Assembly: GCA_949152475.1 (NCBI GenBank)
Contig: OX424556.1
Span: 60,408,451 to 60,472,450 of the forward strand
Direction: 5' to 3'
Length of the DNA: 64,000 nucleotides
From: Terebella lapidaria
Taxonomy: Eukaryota > Annelida > Polychaeta > Terebellida > Terebellidae
A program made the translations under genes and the position numbers. How positions within the stretch are numbered: position 1 is the stretch's first letter; each line of letters opens with the position of its first letter. The notes under the pieces are model-generated. The model did no database searches. It was not told where the DNA came from and saw only the letters and a list, made by a program, of their open reading frames with translations. This document shows, piece after piece, positions 37,401 through 48,249 of the stretch.

Positions 37401-40400
37401 CGTAATTGTCTGCAAAATAAACTTCTCGGGACAGGTGATATAGCCCTCGACGCCTTCGGCGTCTCGGGACCATATCACCCTGCCCTCAAAGTTTATTGTG
37501 CGACAATTACTCCAAATCTATACATTATTCCTTAATCAAAGCCAAGTCACAAATTTACATCTGAAGACACATTGTCGTCATCAGGGGCAGACAATGTTCA
37601 GATTTTTCTGTTGTATACCAAATGGAATTAATGCATAGTTGTCGAACAACTTATTGAAACAATTCAGAAACCCATAACAAACCCTGTGGTATAGAAGTGG
37701 GACATTTATACAAGTACCCACTCACAAGCTACTAAATTGAGGATATTCTCGGGGATATACAGTCAACATCCATTAGAAGTGACATTGGCTCAGTGGTAGA
37801 GATCATGTAGAGGAGTAAACTCCCGAGGCATTTTATGTGATGAGACACATTACCCAGTTTATGCTGTGAGATGCATTTCCGTTCAATTGATATTGGGCTG
37901 TGTGGCCCAGATTGCAGGTACGATTCTTCTGCAGTAATTGCCATCTAGTCTCATTAGTCAGCACGAACTGTGTATAAAACTGGGCCACATGTATTCCGCC
38001 GGCTCCATGTTATAGCACATGTACATACACGCCCATGTAGAGTCAGACAGTTCTCAGATATGCAAATAACAGATGGGGGAAAAGATACATCATTAGCAGT
38101 ACTCATGCTAATACTCCAGACTGAACGATATCCCATTGCAATCGTGTTCTAATCACCGTACCCAATGTCTGTTAATGCTAGGGTATATAGCAGAAACCTA
38201 TATAATGTACTTCTCTTGATGCATGTCTTCGAAATGTCCATCTATTCCTTGTCCATCTACTTTATATGTATTTAACCTGAGTCACTTTCACCAGAGTACA
38301 GTGTGAGTAGGTATGCATTTTTATTTTTTGTTTTGGACCAATTTGCGAGAGTAAAAGGGCGAAATCATAGCATATTCTACAGCATAGCCTTGGGTGTCAG
38401 TCGGGATATTGACACTGCATGTAGTGTGACAGCAAAGGTAAATAATAATTACGATATCAAAAGACGTTGTTAAAACTAAAATCGTCTTAAGTTTGTTATT
38501 GGAATCATCATAATCTGGTAGTTTCGCTGGTAATAGGTCAATACTTGCATTACAATCGCATTGCTCCAGCCCACAGATATTGGACCGCAAATGCCCGTTT
38601 GTTAATTATATGGTGAATCATATTTCAGTTTACATGTATTCATACTCCATTTTAGAATACTATCTCTTCATTTTGAAACCGCCCACCCTTCTAATTCTGA
38701 TAATTGCACAGGGACTGTTGTGATTATTTAAGAGTCTGTAAACTGAACCACAACTGTTTGACTACCAGAATACCTAGATTGTTTTCTACATACATGTATG
38801 ATGACATCGGATAAATTCTGCACCGCTTATTTGACACCAGTTGGCGGAGCTCGTGTGGGGGCAAGCACGCGGGTCATCATAGGAACATTCAGTATATATC
38901 AAACTACACGTACTATACTGAATGGATAGGCAAACTGAAAATAAAGCACTGTGATCTCGCATTTGAAGCACAAAGCTGAGGTGTCATATTTATTTGTATT
39001 CAGTGTCATATAGGACCGTGAGGGTTGACAAGTAATATTATATTAATCCATGTCTGTGATAGGAGACCATGATTTCACTGATGAAGGTTTGTGGTTTGAT
39101 CGTATTTGTTTGCGCCATAGAGGCCGCCTCACAAACACGTGTCAAAACTAAATATACTCGTGACTTGTACACATATATTCGGATACATGTTAAGAGGCTA
39201 GATAATACAGGTTGGTTTGAAATTGGTTATAATTCATTGGATTTGCACAATTAACTGCATGTTTTGTACGGAAGCGTAATAGGGCCACATGACTTTTTTT
39301 TCAATTCAATTTGTCGACTTATTATCTCGATAAATCGACTTATTATCTCGATAAATCGAGATATTATCTCGATAAATCGAGATATTATCTCGATAAATCG
39401 ACTTAACTATCTCGATAAATCGACTTAATTATCTCGATTTATCGAGATATTATCTCGATTTATCGAGATATTATCTCGAAATCGACTTATTATCTCGATA
39501 GATCGAGATATTATATCGAAAAATCGACTTAATTATCTCGATTTATCGAGTTATTTTCTCAGTTAGTTATCTCAATAAATCGACTTAACTATCACGATAA
39601 ATCGACTTAATTATCTCGATTTATCGACTTATTATCTCGATAAATCGAGATAATTAAGTCGATTTATCGAGATAATAAGTCGATTTATCGAGATAATAAG
39701 TCGTTTTATCGAGATAATTAATGCGATTGATCGAGATAATTAACTGGATTTATCGAGATAATATCTCGATTTATCGAGATAATAAGTCGATTTATCGAGA
39801 TATTATCTAGATTTATCGAGATATTATCTAGATTTATCGAGATAATAAGTCGACAAATTGAATTGAAAAAAAACTCATGTGGCCCTAATACGCTTCCGTA
39901 ATAAAGACATGGAAAGTCAAAATTAATTTCCAATATTTTGGAATCGTCACGTTTGTCGACAATCTAGTTGACAGAAATCTCGTCAATCCCCAACCTTAGA
40001 TCTGACTACTTAGAAAAAAGTAGAAAAGGACGTTGGACGCATAACTATCTCGAGCAAGTAGGACCACATTTATAAATGGTGCATCTTTTGATTATATAAT
40101 TCTCACACATAAAACTAAATCACTATCAGTACAGTAGATTCTATAACGAAATATTGTTTTTGTTCTGAAAATCATGATGGAACATCAGAGATTACGACAT
40201 AAAACCAGTCAGACACCAAGATGTGATTGGCCTTTTGTCTAAGATGACAGGACAGGTAGAGGGCGATTGTGTGTCATACGGATGAGGCGCGAATGACATA
40301 ACTACTGAAAAGCGGGTGTTTTCTTGAGGTAAATATATGGGAGATATTATTCAAACTAGCACATTGTCATGGCGCATTTTTAGCCCTGCCTAGCTACACT

Positions 40401-42583
40401 CGACACTAACCCACCTGCACCTGGGGTAACAATGTCATGATTCAGTCTGTATGTGTCGCACGTTTGGTGCCAGACAACTGCTCTTACATCAGTAAAGCCC
40501 ACCTAAAGGTCTTTGCTGAGTAGTTGATGCACTGAAAGCGGTAATTTTGCCACTTTCACTACATAAAAAATGTTGTTCAATTGGCACATATTTAGTCGGT
40601 ATAAGCGAGTAGTATAAAGTACAGTGTGCTGGAGGCCGGTCGTGTCGTTGGCATGTCATGTAGATAGGCTACTTAGGTATGTTGTCCATTCGATACAGGC
40701 GTACTGTCAAAACAACAACAGCAGTTGTCCGTGAAACTCCAGCTAGTGTCTCCGAAGTGTATGTGTGAAATGCTTTGTTCAGTTTTTGTTCACCTGTACC
40801 GCCAGGTGGAGACGATAGGAGATGCGTACATGGTGGTGAGCGGCGTCCCCGACCAGACTCATCACCATGCCGACCACGTGGTTGCGATGGCATTCGGCAT
40901 GCTCGACGTAGCTCGAGGTGTGACGTCACCAGCCAGTCACAAGCCCATCCAGGTGAGGGAAGGACCTATAACTTGGGAGCAAACCCATTAAAATACCACG
41001 TCAATGTATTATGTCAATGTTAGGCTACATTCTTTGGCCATTATTTCTAAAGAATCGATGTTGTTCTCCGTGTAATCATAGAGCAAAAAAAACATGTTTT
41101 TTGCTCTATGGTGTAATGACTGAACATTTTCATTGTACATGACAATCAGGATTAGGCCTTCTGTTCATGACATGAGAACCCCGGTGTACCGTGCAGATTC
41201 GGCTGGGTCTCCACTCAGGACCCTGTGTGGCAGGGGTAGTCGGACAGAAGATGCCTCGCTACTGTTTGTTCGGACACACCGTGACGCTCGCCAGCCGTAT
41301 GGAGGCCGCCAGCCTGCCCGGCAAGGTCAACATCAGCCAGCAGACCAGGAGGTAAGCCATGATCAGTGATCATTATTATCAAATGATTCAAAATGTGCCG
41401 AACGTTGAATGTGATGGATAGGGGATGAGTGAGTTGATGAACTGTCGTGACTCTAACAATCGGCTGGTTTGGATGGCTGACAGTAGATTCCGTCCTCACA
41501 TGCACATTTACCGTTGACATGGGACTCTTTGTAAGCCTACTCAGTGAAAGTCCATTGAACGGCCGGTGATGGTGAGCAGATCAGACTGCGATATGGTGTG
41601 ACAAGTCAAGAAGCCTGACCAGTGCTGTGACATAACTGAATCCCATGTGTACTTTGTTCCGCCCAGTTGTTTGCCTATCGTCTGACCGCCAGTGGCAGCA
41701 GAGACTGGGCTCGGAATGTAGACTGACAGTTCAAAAGGCTTTAAGAGGCTAAGAATCTGCTTTGCGGCGGGGTTATGTGTGTGGTGTGGTGTGGGTGAAT
41801 TCTTGATGGCATCCAAGAAATAGCGCATGCACCTCATCTTTGAATCTACGCTATTTTCACAGGCGTTCGCCATGATCTGATAACCAATATTAAAGCTGTA
41901 ACGACGTTTAGAAGTGACAGAATTTAGTCATTCTGCAGTACGTTGTACATGTAATGAGTCTAGAGAATAAAAAGTCGAACATCAATTGGTTTGAAAAGAT
42001 GTGTTAAGTGCTCGAAATAGGTCAATATTTAACTGGGATCAATCAATCTCTCCGTTTTTCCTCACAATGGCCCGCGTTGCTGTAAATGCGGAAAAAATCT
42101 GAAATACGGAGATACACCATGCAATGGAAGATTCTGTGGTTTAACACCACCTAAGGGACCTCAAAAAGTCTCATGGTCTCTCATTGCAGTTCATTTACAT
42201 GATAAAAGGTCATTTGGGACTACGGGGAGCGGTCTCTCAAACCAGGATGGTCTCTCACGACAGGTGGTCTTTAACACAGTAAGATAACTACGTATAAGCC
42301 CAGTACAAACAGGGTGACAGTGCATTCGACGCGGCTGCAGCTCAGCTGTGGATCAGCTTACCCCTCACCATCAAAGATGCCAGATCCATATCAATTTTTA
42401 AACAAAGACTTAAAACCCACTATTTTACATCCATTTACTGTTCATGCTATAGTCAATCATGTAAATGTTACTATTGTAGTTTTACTTTCCATGTCACTTC
42501 AATGTTTTTTAATGTATTCTTTTTGTACAGCGCCGTAGAGCAGTTTTTTCTTACAACTGTATAGGGTGCTTAATAAATTTTGT

Positions 42584-42627
<44 letters not shown>

Positions 42628-45600
42628 CACCTCCAAAAAGGCCGATCCTTATCCCTATTGAATATATGGGAAAATGCAAGATATGATACTTGAGCCCAAG
42701 TTTTCAATGCAGATTTTATTTTGCATATACAGTAATTGCACCATTGGAAATTATGGCATTATCGCCCTTCGTGCGTGGGTTCATACTGATTCAATAACAT
42801 TCGGCCCATGTGAAGCATTGATTGTGTTATTTTTGTCAAGCCCATGAATACATGTAGAACCACCCAGAACCTAGGGTTTACAATGTATTTGGAAAATTGG
42901 TGCATTCAATTTGATGTTCAGGTTTCTAGCCAGTCCGAGATGGCAAAAATAGAACAAGATATCATTACATGGTTAGAAATTATACTAATCAAATCAATTA
43001 TAGTCATTTTAATAGAACTGATGTATTGATTTATAAGCATTTGCTAATTACCTTAATGAGAAGCTTTACATGAAAGATTATGTTTTGATAATTTGACAGT
43101 ATCACGTCCACATCAGATATTGAATGAGTGCAAGCGATGTTTGAATGCGTGAGAATAGGCGAAAGAGATCGGTGTTCGTGATTTTGTCATATTATCTCAA
43201 TATATAATCGATCAAGTCACCGCGTACATTGTGATAACCCCGGCAAGCCGTGTTAGAAAGGCATTACCTCGGGACTGGGTACCAATAACTCGGGGACTGG
43301 GTACATGGGTGCCTCCGACTTTCCCGCCACGGAACAGTGCGACACCAAACCCCAGATCAGACGTCAGATTACGATAGCTGACGACAGCTGATAGGCGATC
43401 AGACATGACAGCGGCCAGGGCAAACATTATGCGCATTGTAGGATGAGCCATAGTCTGAATACTGGAGATGTGAGGTGTCACTTTTTGAGGCGGAGTGGGA
43501 TTCATTTGACACGTGCACTCCTGAGTTCGTTGGGTGTTCTGCTCTCAAACTGCATGTAGAGTGTCAGCAAGTGATAAGACTTGTGACAAAAATCCTTGTC
43601 ACAAAATTGTGTGCTGATTGACTCCCTTGTGTGCTGAAAGCTGTTTCACGCGAATTGGAAGTCTGTGTTTTGAACATCCCAGTCCAACCATTAGTGCGAA
43701 TACATGTGTGTTTCGGTGTACTATAATGGACGTCACTGGTATGGTTGAAAAGACATGGCCAAAACTATGTTATGTTGTGTTTTAGAATAGCCTAAGTTGA
43801 CGCATGTCAATTTTTGAATGGTTTGAATATTTTCTGGTGCATTTCCATCACCATCGTAAGCTTTGACGTGATGACGAATACCTATTCACCATGATTGCTG
43901 TGTTTGGTCCTACTGTGTTGGTAAATTGTTTTCACTGTTTATGGAGATTAAATTGCTTGTCTCCCCGTCTAACTCCTTGTGTAACTATTTTCCCATCTTC
44001 GCTCCGATTCAGATACCTGACGGACCCGGATGTGTACACTTTCGAGACCAATGACACCTGTACTCGGGAGCTGGGCCCCTGTTACTTCATTTCGCCTACC
44101 CCAGAGAGCCCGAAGCCGGTCCTGCTAGACACGAGTTTGCCCGTCCCTCGGGGCATGTTCCGCACTCCGAACCCTTCCCCGCCCATGTCGGCCCTAGCAT
44201 CCCCGAGTGAGAGCCCCCGGTGCTGCCTGTCTCCCGCCAGACCGAACTCCCCTGAGCGGCCCGTGTCCAAGAGCCCGAGCTCAGGCTGTCCATCAAACAG
44301 ACAGGTACGTGTAGAACATTTGCAACGTTAATGATGGTATACATTGCATCAAAAAGCTCAAAATGTGCAGCCGAAGACCCTACCTGATTGGATCAAAATG
44401 TACAAATTGCTATCTGGGACACAGTGCGTGAGAAAAGAACTGATGTTGAATTATGAGCGTATGGGAAGACATTATGGCGAACCTGAAGGTCATGTCTTAG
44501 CTGAGGTGTATCATTTGGCCTAGTCACACAGAGTAGAGCTTTGGAATGTACTATTACCATGAAGAAGTCATATGTACAGACATAATACTCTACAGCAGAG
44601 TATTATCTGGAGATCTAGAACATGACCTTAAGGAGTTAAGCAAGGATATGTCTAACCTTGTTTATCTTTGACCTTGAACTTGACTCACTATTACCCTGGG
44701 TGGTAAATTGCAAGTGCACATTTGACCAGAGATATGAAAATTTACCTACTGAGACAAAAGGCTTGTAGAAAAAGCTTACGGTTGTTTCATCTTTCGGTGA
44801 TGTGTTCTTTATTAGAGAGCACTTGGGTCCCACTGAATGCCTGTTCAGATATATATACATACATCCTCAAATGGGGGTATGTGCTTAGTATGAGGCTGTG
44901 TTAGCCGAATGATCATGTCACGAACTCCATCCACCACCATAGGTGTTTTCACATTGCTCGTGCATTTGAAGAAATGTGAGATGGCATTAATTTTTACACA
45001 TCTACTTTCTAGTATATTATACACTTTCAATTAATGTGTTATTTGCTGCATGAACAGGTTAGGTTTCAGTTCAATTTCTACAGGTTTGCAGCTAGTCATC
45101 GAATTATCTGCAGCTTCACATTCATGGAACCAGTTCATTTTGATACATTTATATGATTGTACGAAAACATACACGTATCTCATCACTGATCATGCTTCTC
45201 ATAACGTGTCCTATGGTGTGTGTGTCATAACGTGTTCTGTTGTGTCCACAGACACCATCGATTACGATCAGTGACGCCGAGGAGGAGCTTACGACACGGG
45301 CACAGAGGGCTCTGGACCTGAGTGCAATACATAGCCTGGAGTCGGACATCCAGCGGCGGCTTGGTGGATACGCGGACCACTCCCGGCGACTTGACCTGTC
45401 TCTCAGTCTTGCTTGCCCTACCAGGGAACGGGAGACCATGGCACGTCAGGACGCCACCACGCCCGGCACGCCTCAGATCGTAATAACGAACGCGTTCTCT
45501 TTTGATGCTGGCGACGTGGATAGTGGCGAGCACCAATCGCCAGGCACCGGCAACACGTCAAACATAGACTCTCATGATATGTATCTTCCCTCGTCCGATC

Positions 45601-46055
45601 GGCCAGACTCTAAAAAGGACTCGGGGTGTTGTGTGAGTCTGACATCAGGACCGGAGGGTCAGGACGAGGGGTCCCTGGGACAGGAGGGGGAGGGAGTCAA
45701 GGCCGCTAGACACGCGCTCTCCAATCAGAACGTCGTCACGTGGCTCGACACGACTGACGTGCCTCTCAGGAGCGAGAAGAACTCGGCCTCGACGGCAAGG
45801 AACCAGACACCGCACAGTAACAACGTTCTCAGGCGCCGTAAACTGTCCTCGCCCAGCTTCCTATCCTTCGACATCCGAGAACCGAGTGCCAAGGAACAAT
45901 CCGAGGTGTCGCCGGACAATCTGATTCTCTACTTCAGGGGCCGAGCCCGTGTGGTCAGCCCCAGGGTCAGGCGCAAGTCTGAACCAGTGGTCACCAACAG
46001 ACGTTCCCAGACCCCCGAGCCCCGCCGCCGAGCAGAGCGGCCAGGACTCGAGTAA
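29586..46055 (+). CDS. Soluble guanylate cyclase beta-type subunit with long tail (gene 2)
   Basis: Cytosolic GTP-to-cGMP enzyme subunit. Coding exons: 29586-29588 (the ATG alone, followed at once by GTAAGT), 29782-29855, 30043-30146, 30234-31474, 40806-40952, 41197-41351, 44013-44304 and 45252-46055 (stop 46053-46055). The coding total is 2820 bases, closing to 939 residues with every phase matching, which strongly supports the model. Intron positions at the H-NOX boundaries, at YK/VET and after the TRR/TYK codon equal those of gene 1. Intron 4 is 9.3 kb, against 99 bases at the same site in gene 1. Domain order is H-NOX, HNOBA, helix, cyclase, disordered tail. It resembles beta1 in its sensor half but has metal-binding Asps like alpha or homodimeric cyclases. 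The exact subfamily (beta1 duplicate or Gyc-88E-like) needs a tree. Confidence 0.92.
31475..33129. other. Intron 4 of gene 2, first part
   Basis: No exon could be supported. A short motif, TTATCAGAAATGCATGTGGTATCT, is duplicated near 31800 and 31855. No transposon was recognised. Confidence 0.4.
33130..36540. repeat. Segmental duplication, copy A, inside intron 4
   Basis: Co-linear with 36975-40530. Paired anchors are 33138/36979, 33955/37561, 34215/37820, 34930/39185, 35893/39970 and about 36370/40395. Similarity is moderate over most of the length and very high at 34215-34465. The short minus-strand frame at 34117-34338 has a counterpart in copy B but no recognised protein family, and both are bounded by stops. 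Confidence 0.75.
36975..40530. repeat. Segmental duplication, copy B, inside intron 4
   Basis: Second copy of the block above, in the same orientation. It carries a fold-back element (39267-39900) absent from copy A, so that element arrived after the duplication or was lost from A. It ends about 275 bases before exon 5 of gene 2. Confidence 0.75.
39267..39900. mobile_element. Fold-back element with ATCTCGATAAATCGA array
   Basis: The termini TACGGAAGCGTA(A/T)TAGGGCC, then ACATGA, an A/T run and CAATTCAATTTGTCGAC, are nearly perfect inverted repeats with TA at both borders. The core is a ~500-base array of 18-20-base units of TTATCTCGATAAATCGAC and near-variants, each itself almost palindromic. 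No coding capacity. Confidence 0.85.
40806..41351 (+). CDS. Gene 2 exons 5-6: core of the cyclase active site
   Basis: Exon 40806-40952 begins VETIGDAYM, with Glu476 (guanine recognition) and Asp480 (second metal ligand). Exon 41197-41351 reads [17 protein letters not shown], then [18 protein letters not shown]. Cys546 and Arg557 are kept, but the Asn expected in FGNTV is His550. Both exons have consensus GT-AG borders. Because both Asps are present, this chain could bind the catalytic Mg2+ ions that gene 1's chain cannot. Confidence 0.9.
41352..42309. other. Intron 6 of gene 2, first part
   Basis: No exon or repeat recognised. Confidence 0.4.
42310..42626 (+). mobile_element. 5'-truncated LINE 3' end with (AAT)n tail
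   Basis: The + strand encodes a short stretch like the C-terminus of CR1/L2-type reverse transcriptases ([11 protein letters not shown], then [10 protein letters not shown]). A 3' UTR follows with ACAGCGCCGTAGAGCAG and TAGGGTGCTTAATAAAT, ending in about 12 AAT repeats (42588-42623). The insertion lies within intron 6 of gene 2, in the sense direction. Confidence 0.75.
42627..44012. other. Intron 6 of gene 2, last part
   Basis: No exon or repeat recognised. The acceptor for exon 7 is at 44011-44012. Confidence 0.4.
44013..46055 (+). CDS. Gene 2 exons 7-8: end of cyclase domain and Ser/Pro-rich tail
   Basis: Exon 44013-44304 continues the domain ([11 protein letters not shown]) and then turns into a Ser/Pro-rich segment with many SP pairs. 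The region equivalent to the Lys-bearing loop (VKG in gene 1) is not recognisable. Exon 45252-46055 encodes [19 protein letters not shown], a possible short helix, then low-complexity Ser/Gln/Arg sequence ending in [15 protein letters not shown]. The tail is about 340 residues, predicted disordered, and rich in possible phosphosites. It ends in the first unit of the 89-bp minisatellite. Confidence 0.85.
44305..45251. other. Intron 7 of gene 2
   Basis: GTACGT donor at 44305 and CACAG acceptor at 45247-45251; nothing else supported inside. Confidence 0.6.
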
Positions 46056-46956
46056 CTCATCAGACAAGTGCGAACTCCGTGGTCATCAACAGACGTTCCC
46101 AGACCCCCGAGCCCCGCCGCCATACAAAGCGGCCAGGACTCGAGTAACTCAGCAGACTAATCCGCCCCCGTCGTCACCAACAGACGGCCCCAGACCCCCG
46201 AGCCCCGCCGCCGTGCAGAGCGGAAGGAGTCGAGTAACTCATCAGACAAGTCCGAACCCAATGGTCACCAACAGACGGCCCCAGACCCCCAAGCCCCGCC
46301 GCCGTGCAGAGGAAGGAGTCGAGTAACTCATCAGACAAGTCCGAACCCAATGGTCACCAACAGACGGCCCCAGACCCTCAAGCCCCGCCGCCGTGCAGAG
46401 GAAGGAGTCGAGTAAATCATCAGACAAGTCCGAACCCAGTGGTCACCAACAGACGGCCACAGACCCTCAAGCCCCGCCGCCGTGCAGAGGAAGAAGTCGA
46501 GTAACTCATCAGACAAGTCCGAACCCAATGGTCACCAACAGACGGCCCCAGACCCTCAAGCCCCGCCGCCGTGCAGAGGAAGGAGTCGAGTAACTCATCA
46601 GACAAGTCCGAACCCAATGGTCACCAACATACGGCCGCAGACCCTCAAGCCCCGCCGCCGTGCAGAGGAAGGAGTCGAGTAACTCATCAGACAAGTCCGA
46701 ACCCAGTGGTCACCAACAGACGGCCACAGACCCTCAAGCCCCGCCGCCGTGCAGAGGAAGAAGTCGAGTAACTCATCAGACAAGTCCGAACCCAATGGTC
46801 ACCAACAGACGGCCCCAGACCCTCAAGCGCCGCCGCCGTGCAGAGGAAGAAGTCGAGTAACTCATCAGACAAGTCCGAACCCAATGGTCACCGACGGACG
46901 GCCTCAGACCCCCGAGCCTCGCTGCCCTGCTGAATGACCAGGACTTGAGAAACTCA
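45975..46956. repeat. 89-bp minisatellite born from the last codons of gene 2
   Basis: The landmark AAGTCCGAACCC recurs at 45975, 46066, 46158, 46248, 46337, 46426, 46515, 46604, 46693, 46782 and 46871. Spacings are 91, 92 and 90, then a constant 89. Unit 1 is coding and contains the stop of gene 2; later units repeat the codons for [14 protein letters not shown] sequence but are in changing frames. The ~66-residue frames here are artefacts of the repeat. Confidence 0.92.
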
Positions 46957-48001
46957 CCAGACATGTATTCTTGTTCGACGTATAATGATCCCAAACATCT
47001 TAATCTTGTCATGTGTACTTCAAATGTTGCTCACGGTATATATATCATTTTGTGTATGACCAAAATGTTGTTTTGAGACTGAAACTCGATTTTTCATGTC
47101 CATCAGACCATACCGTCATAAGTATTTGTTTTGCATATTTTTGTTAAGTCCATACCAACATATTTTGAAACATTAATATGGTTGCATTGCGTTATCTATT
47201 TATCTGATACATACACTTTGTTTCTGTAAAATTCGCCGCTTCATCCCGTGCATGAGGTGGCGTACATTCATATTCGTGTTGTTATATTGTGCAGGTAACT
47301 GTTGGGCATTTGACCAAGTTTTGGCGTCCGAATGAGATATTTGGACAGGTTGTGTATTGCTATTTTTGTATTTCCTCACTTGAACAATTTGTAATAACAC
47401 GTCGATATTAATAAAACAACAAGTATCAAGGAAAGTTGCACCACATAGATGCGACTCGATCGCCGATGTATCCACACTCAAACTACATGTAAAACACGTC
47501 TGAATGGCTCAAAATTAGGCCGTGGCCATTACGCATACCCCGTATGCCAAGTCATCAATTTTATAGGTTGAAATGGAACAAAGTGCAAAATTCAAACATA
47601 TATGTGATCACTGTTCCGTAGGCATAACATAACTTACCGTAAAACTTCTGATAGACGCCGGGTTTCTAATAGACGCCGGGTTCTAATAGACGCCGGGTCT
47701 ATAGTGTAACTGAAATCAATAGACGCTATTGTTACAGCAGGCATATCGCTGATTGTGATGTGTCATAGCGTACGAAAAAGATTGAATCAGACAGGAAAAC
47801 ATTCACATAAAATCATATATGACGATTTGTGTACTGACCTTGGATTTGGCCTTCGATGACCTTTCAAGGATATTAACGAAAAAGGTGAGCGCTTTCTATG
47901 TGAATCCAAAATGATCATCGGAAGCAAGAAAAAAAACGAAAATGGTAACAGGACAAAATGATCACGCAACTTCATCTAAAAGATTTAATGCTTACAGATC
48001 T
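46957..48001. other. Spacer with a short 17-bp tandem repeat
   Basis: Three to four units of TCTAATAGACGCCGGGT lie at about 47646-47725. The rest shows no gene. Confidence 0.5.
47410..47415 (+). terminator. Possible polyadenylation signal of gene 2
   Basis: AATAAA about 1.35 kb past the stop and downstream of the minisatellite. Other AT-rich hexamers could serve, so this is a weak call. Confidence 0.3.
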
Positions 48002-48240
48002 AGTAGTTAGGATGTCATATCCCACCCTAACCTACGGGCGTTACGACCGTTGCTACGAGTTTTATTAAGGGCGTTACGGCCGTTGTTACGGTCATGGACG
48101 TTATTACGGGCGTTATGACGGGCGTTGCGTACGTTATTACATGCGTTACGGGCATTGTTTCAGGTTTTTCTACAGGTGTTGTGGGTGTTAGTATGGGGGT
48201 TGCGGGCGTAACGGGCGTAGGTACAGGTATTACGGGCGCT
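48002..48240. repeat. Left inverted end of the Polinton-like element
   Basis: The first ~30 bases match the right end. Then comes a degenerate array of ACGGGCGTT and related 9-15-base units. The Thr/Pro-rich minus-strand frame crossing it is partly a product of these repeats. Confidence 0.75.
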
Positions 48241-48249
48241 ATGATGGGC

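Noticed and set aside
34117..37944. Possible transposase fragments (a DESYLQ-like motif) in the duplicated intron blocks
   Set aside because: The motif recalls Tc1-type DES but the following GGG-type block and flanking domains are absent, and both frames are short and stop-bounded; similarity is explained by DNA duplication.
46242..47012. Series of ~65-residue frames on both strands
   Set aside because: Each is the same 89-bp unit read again in a new frame; only the first unit is part of gene 2.
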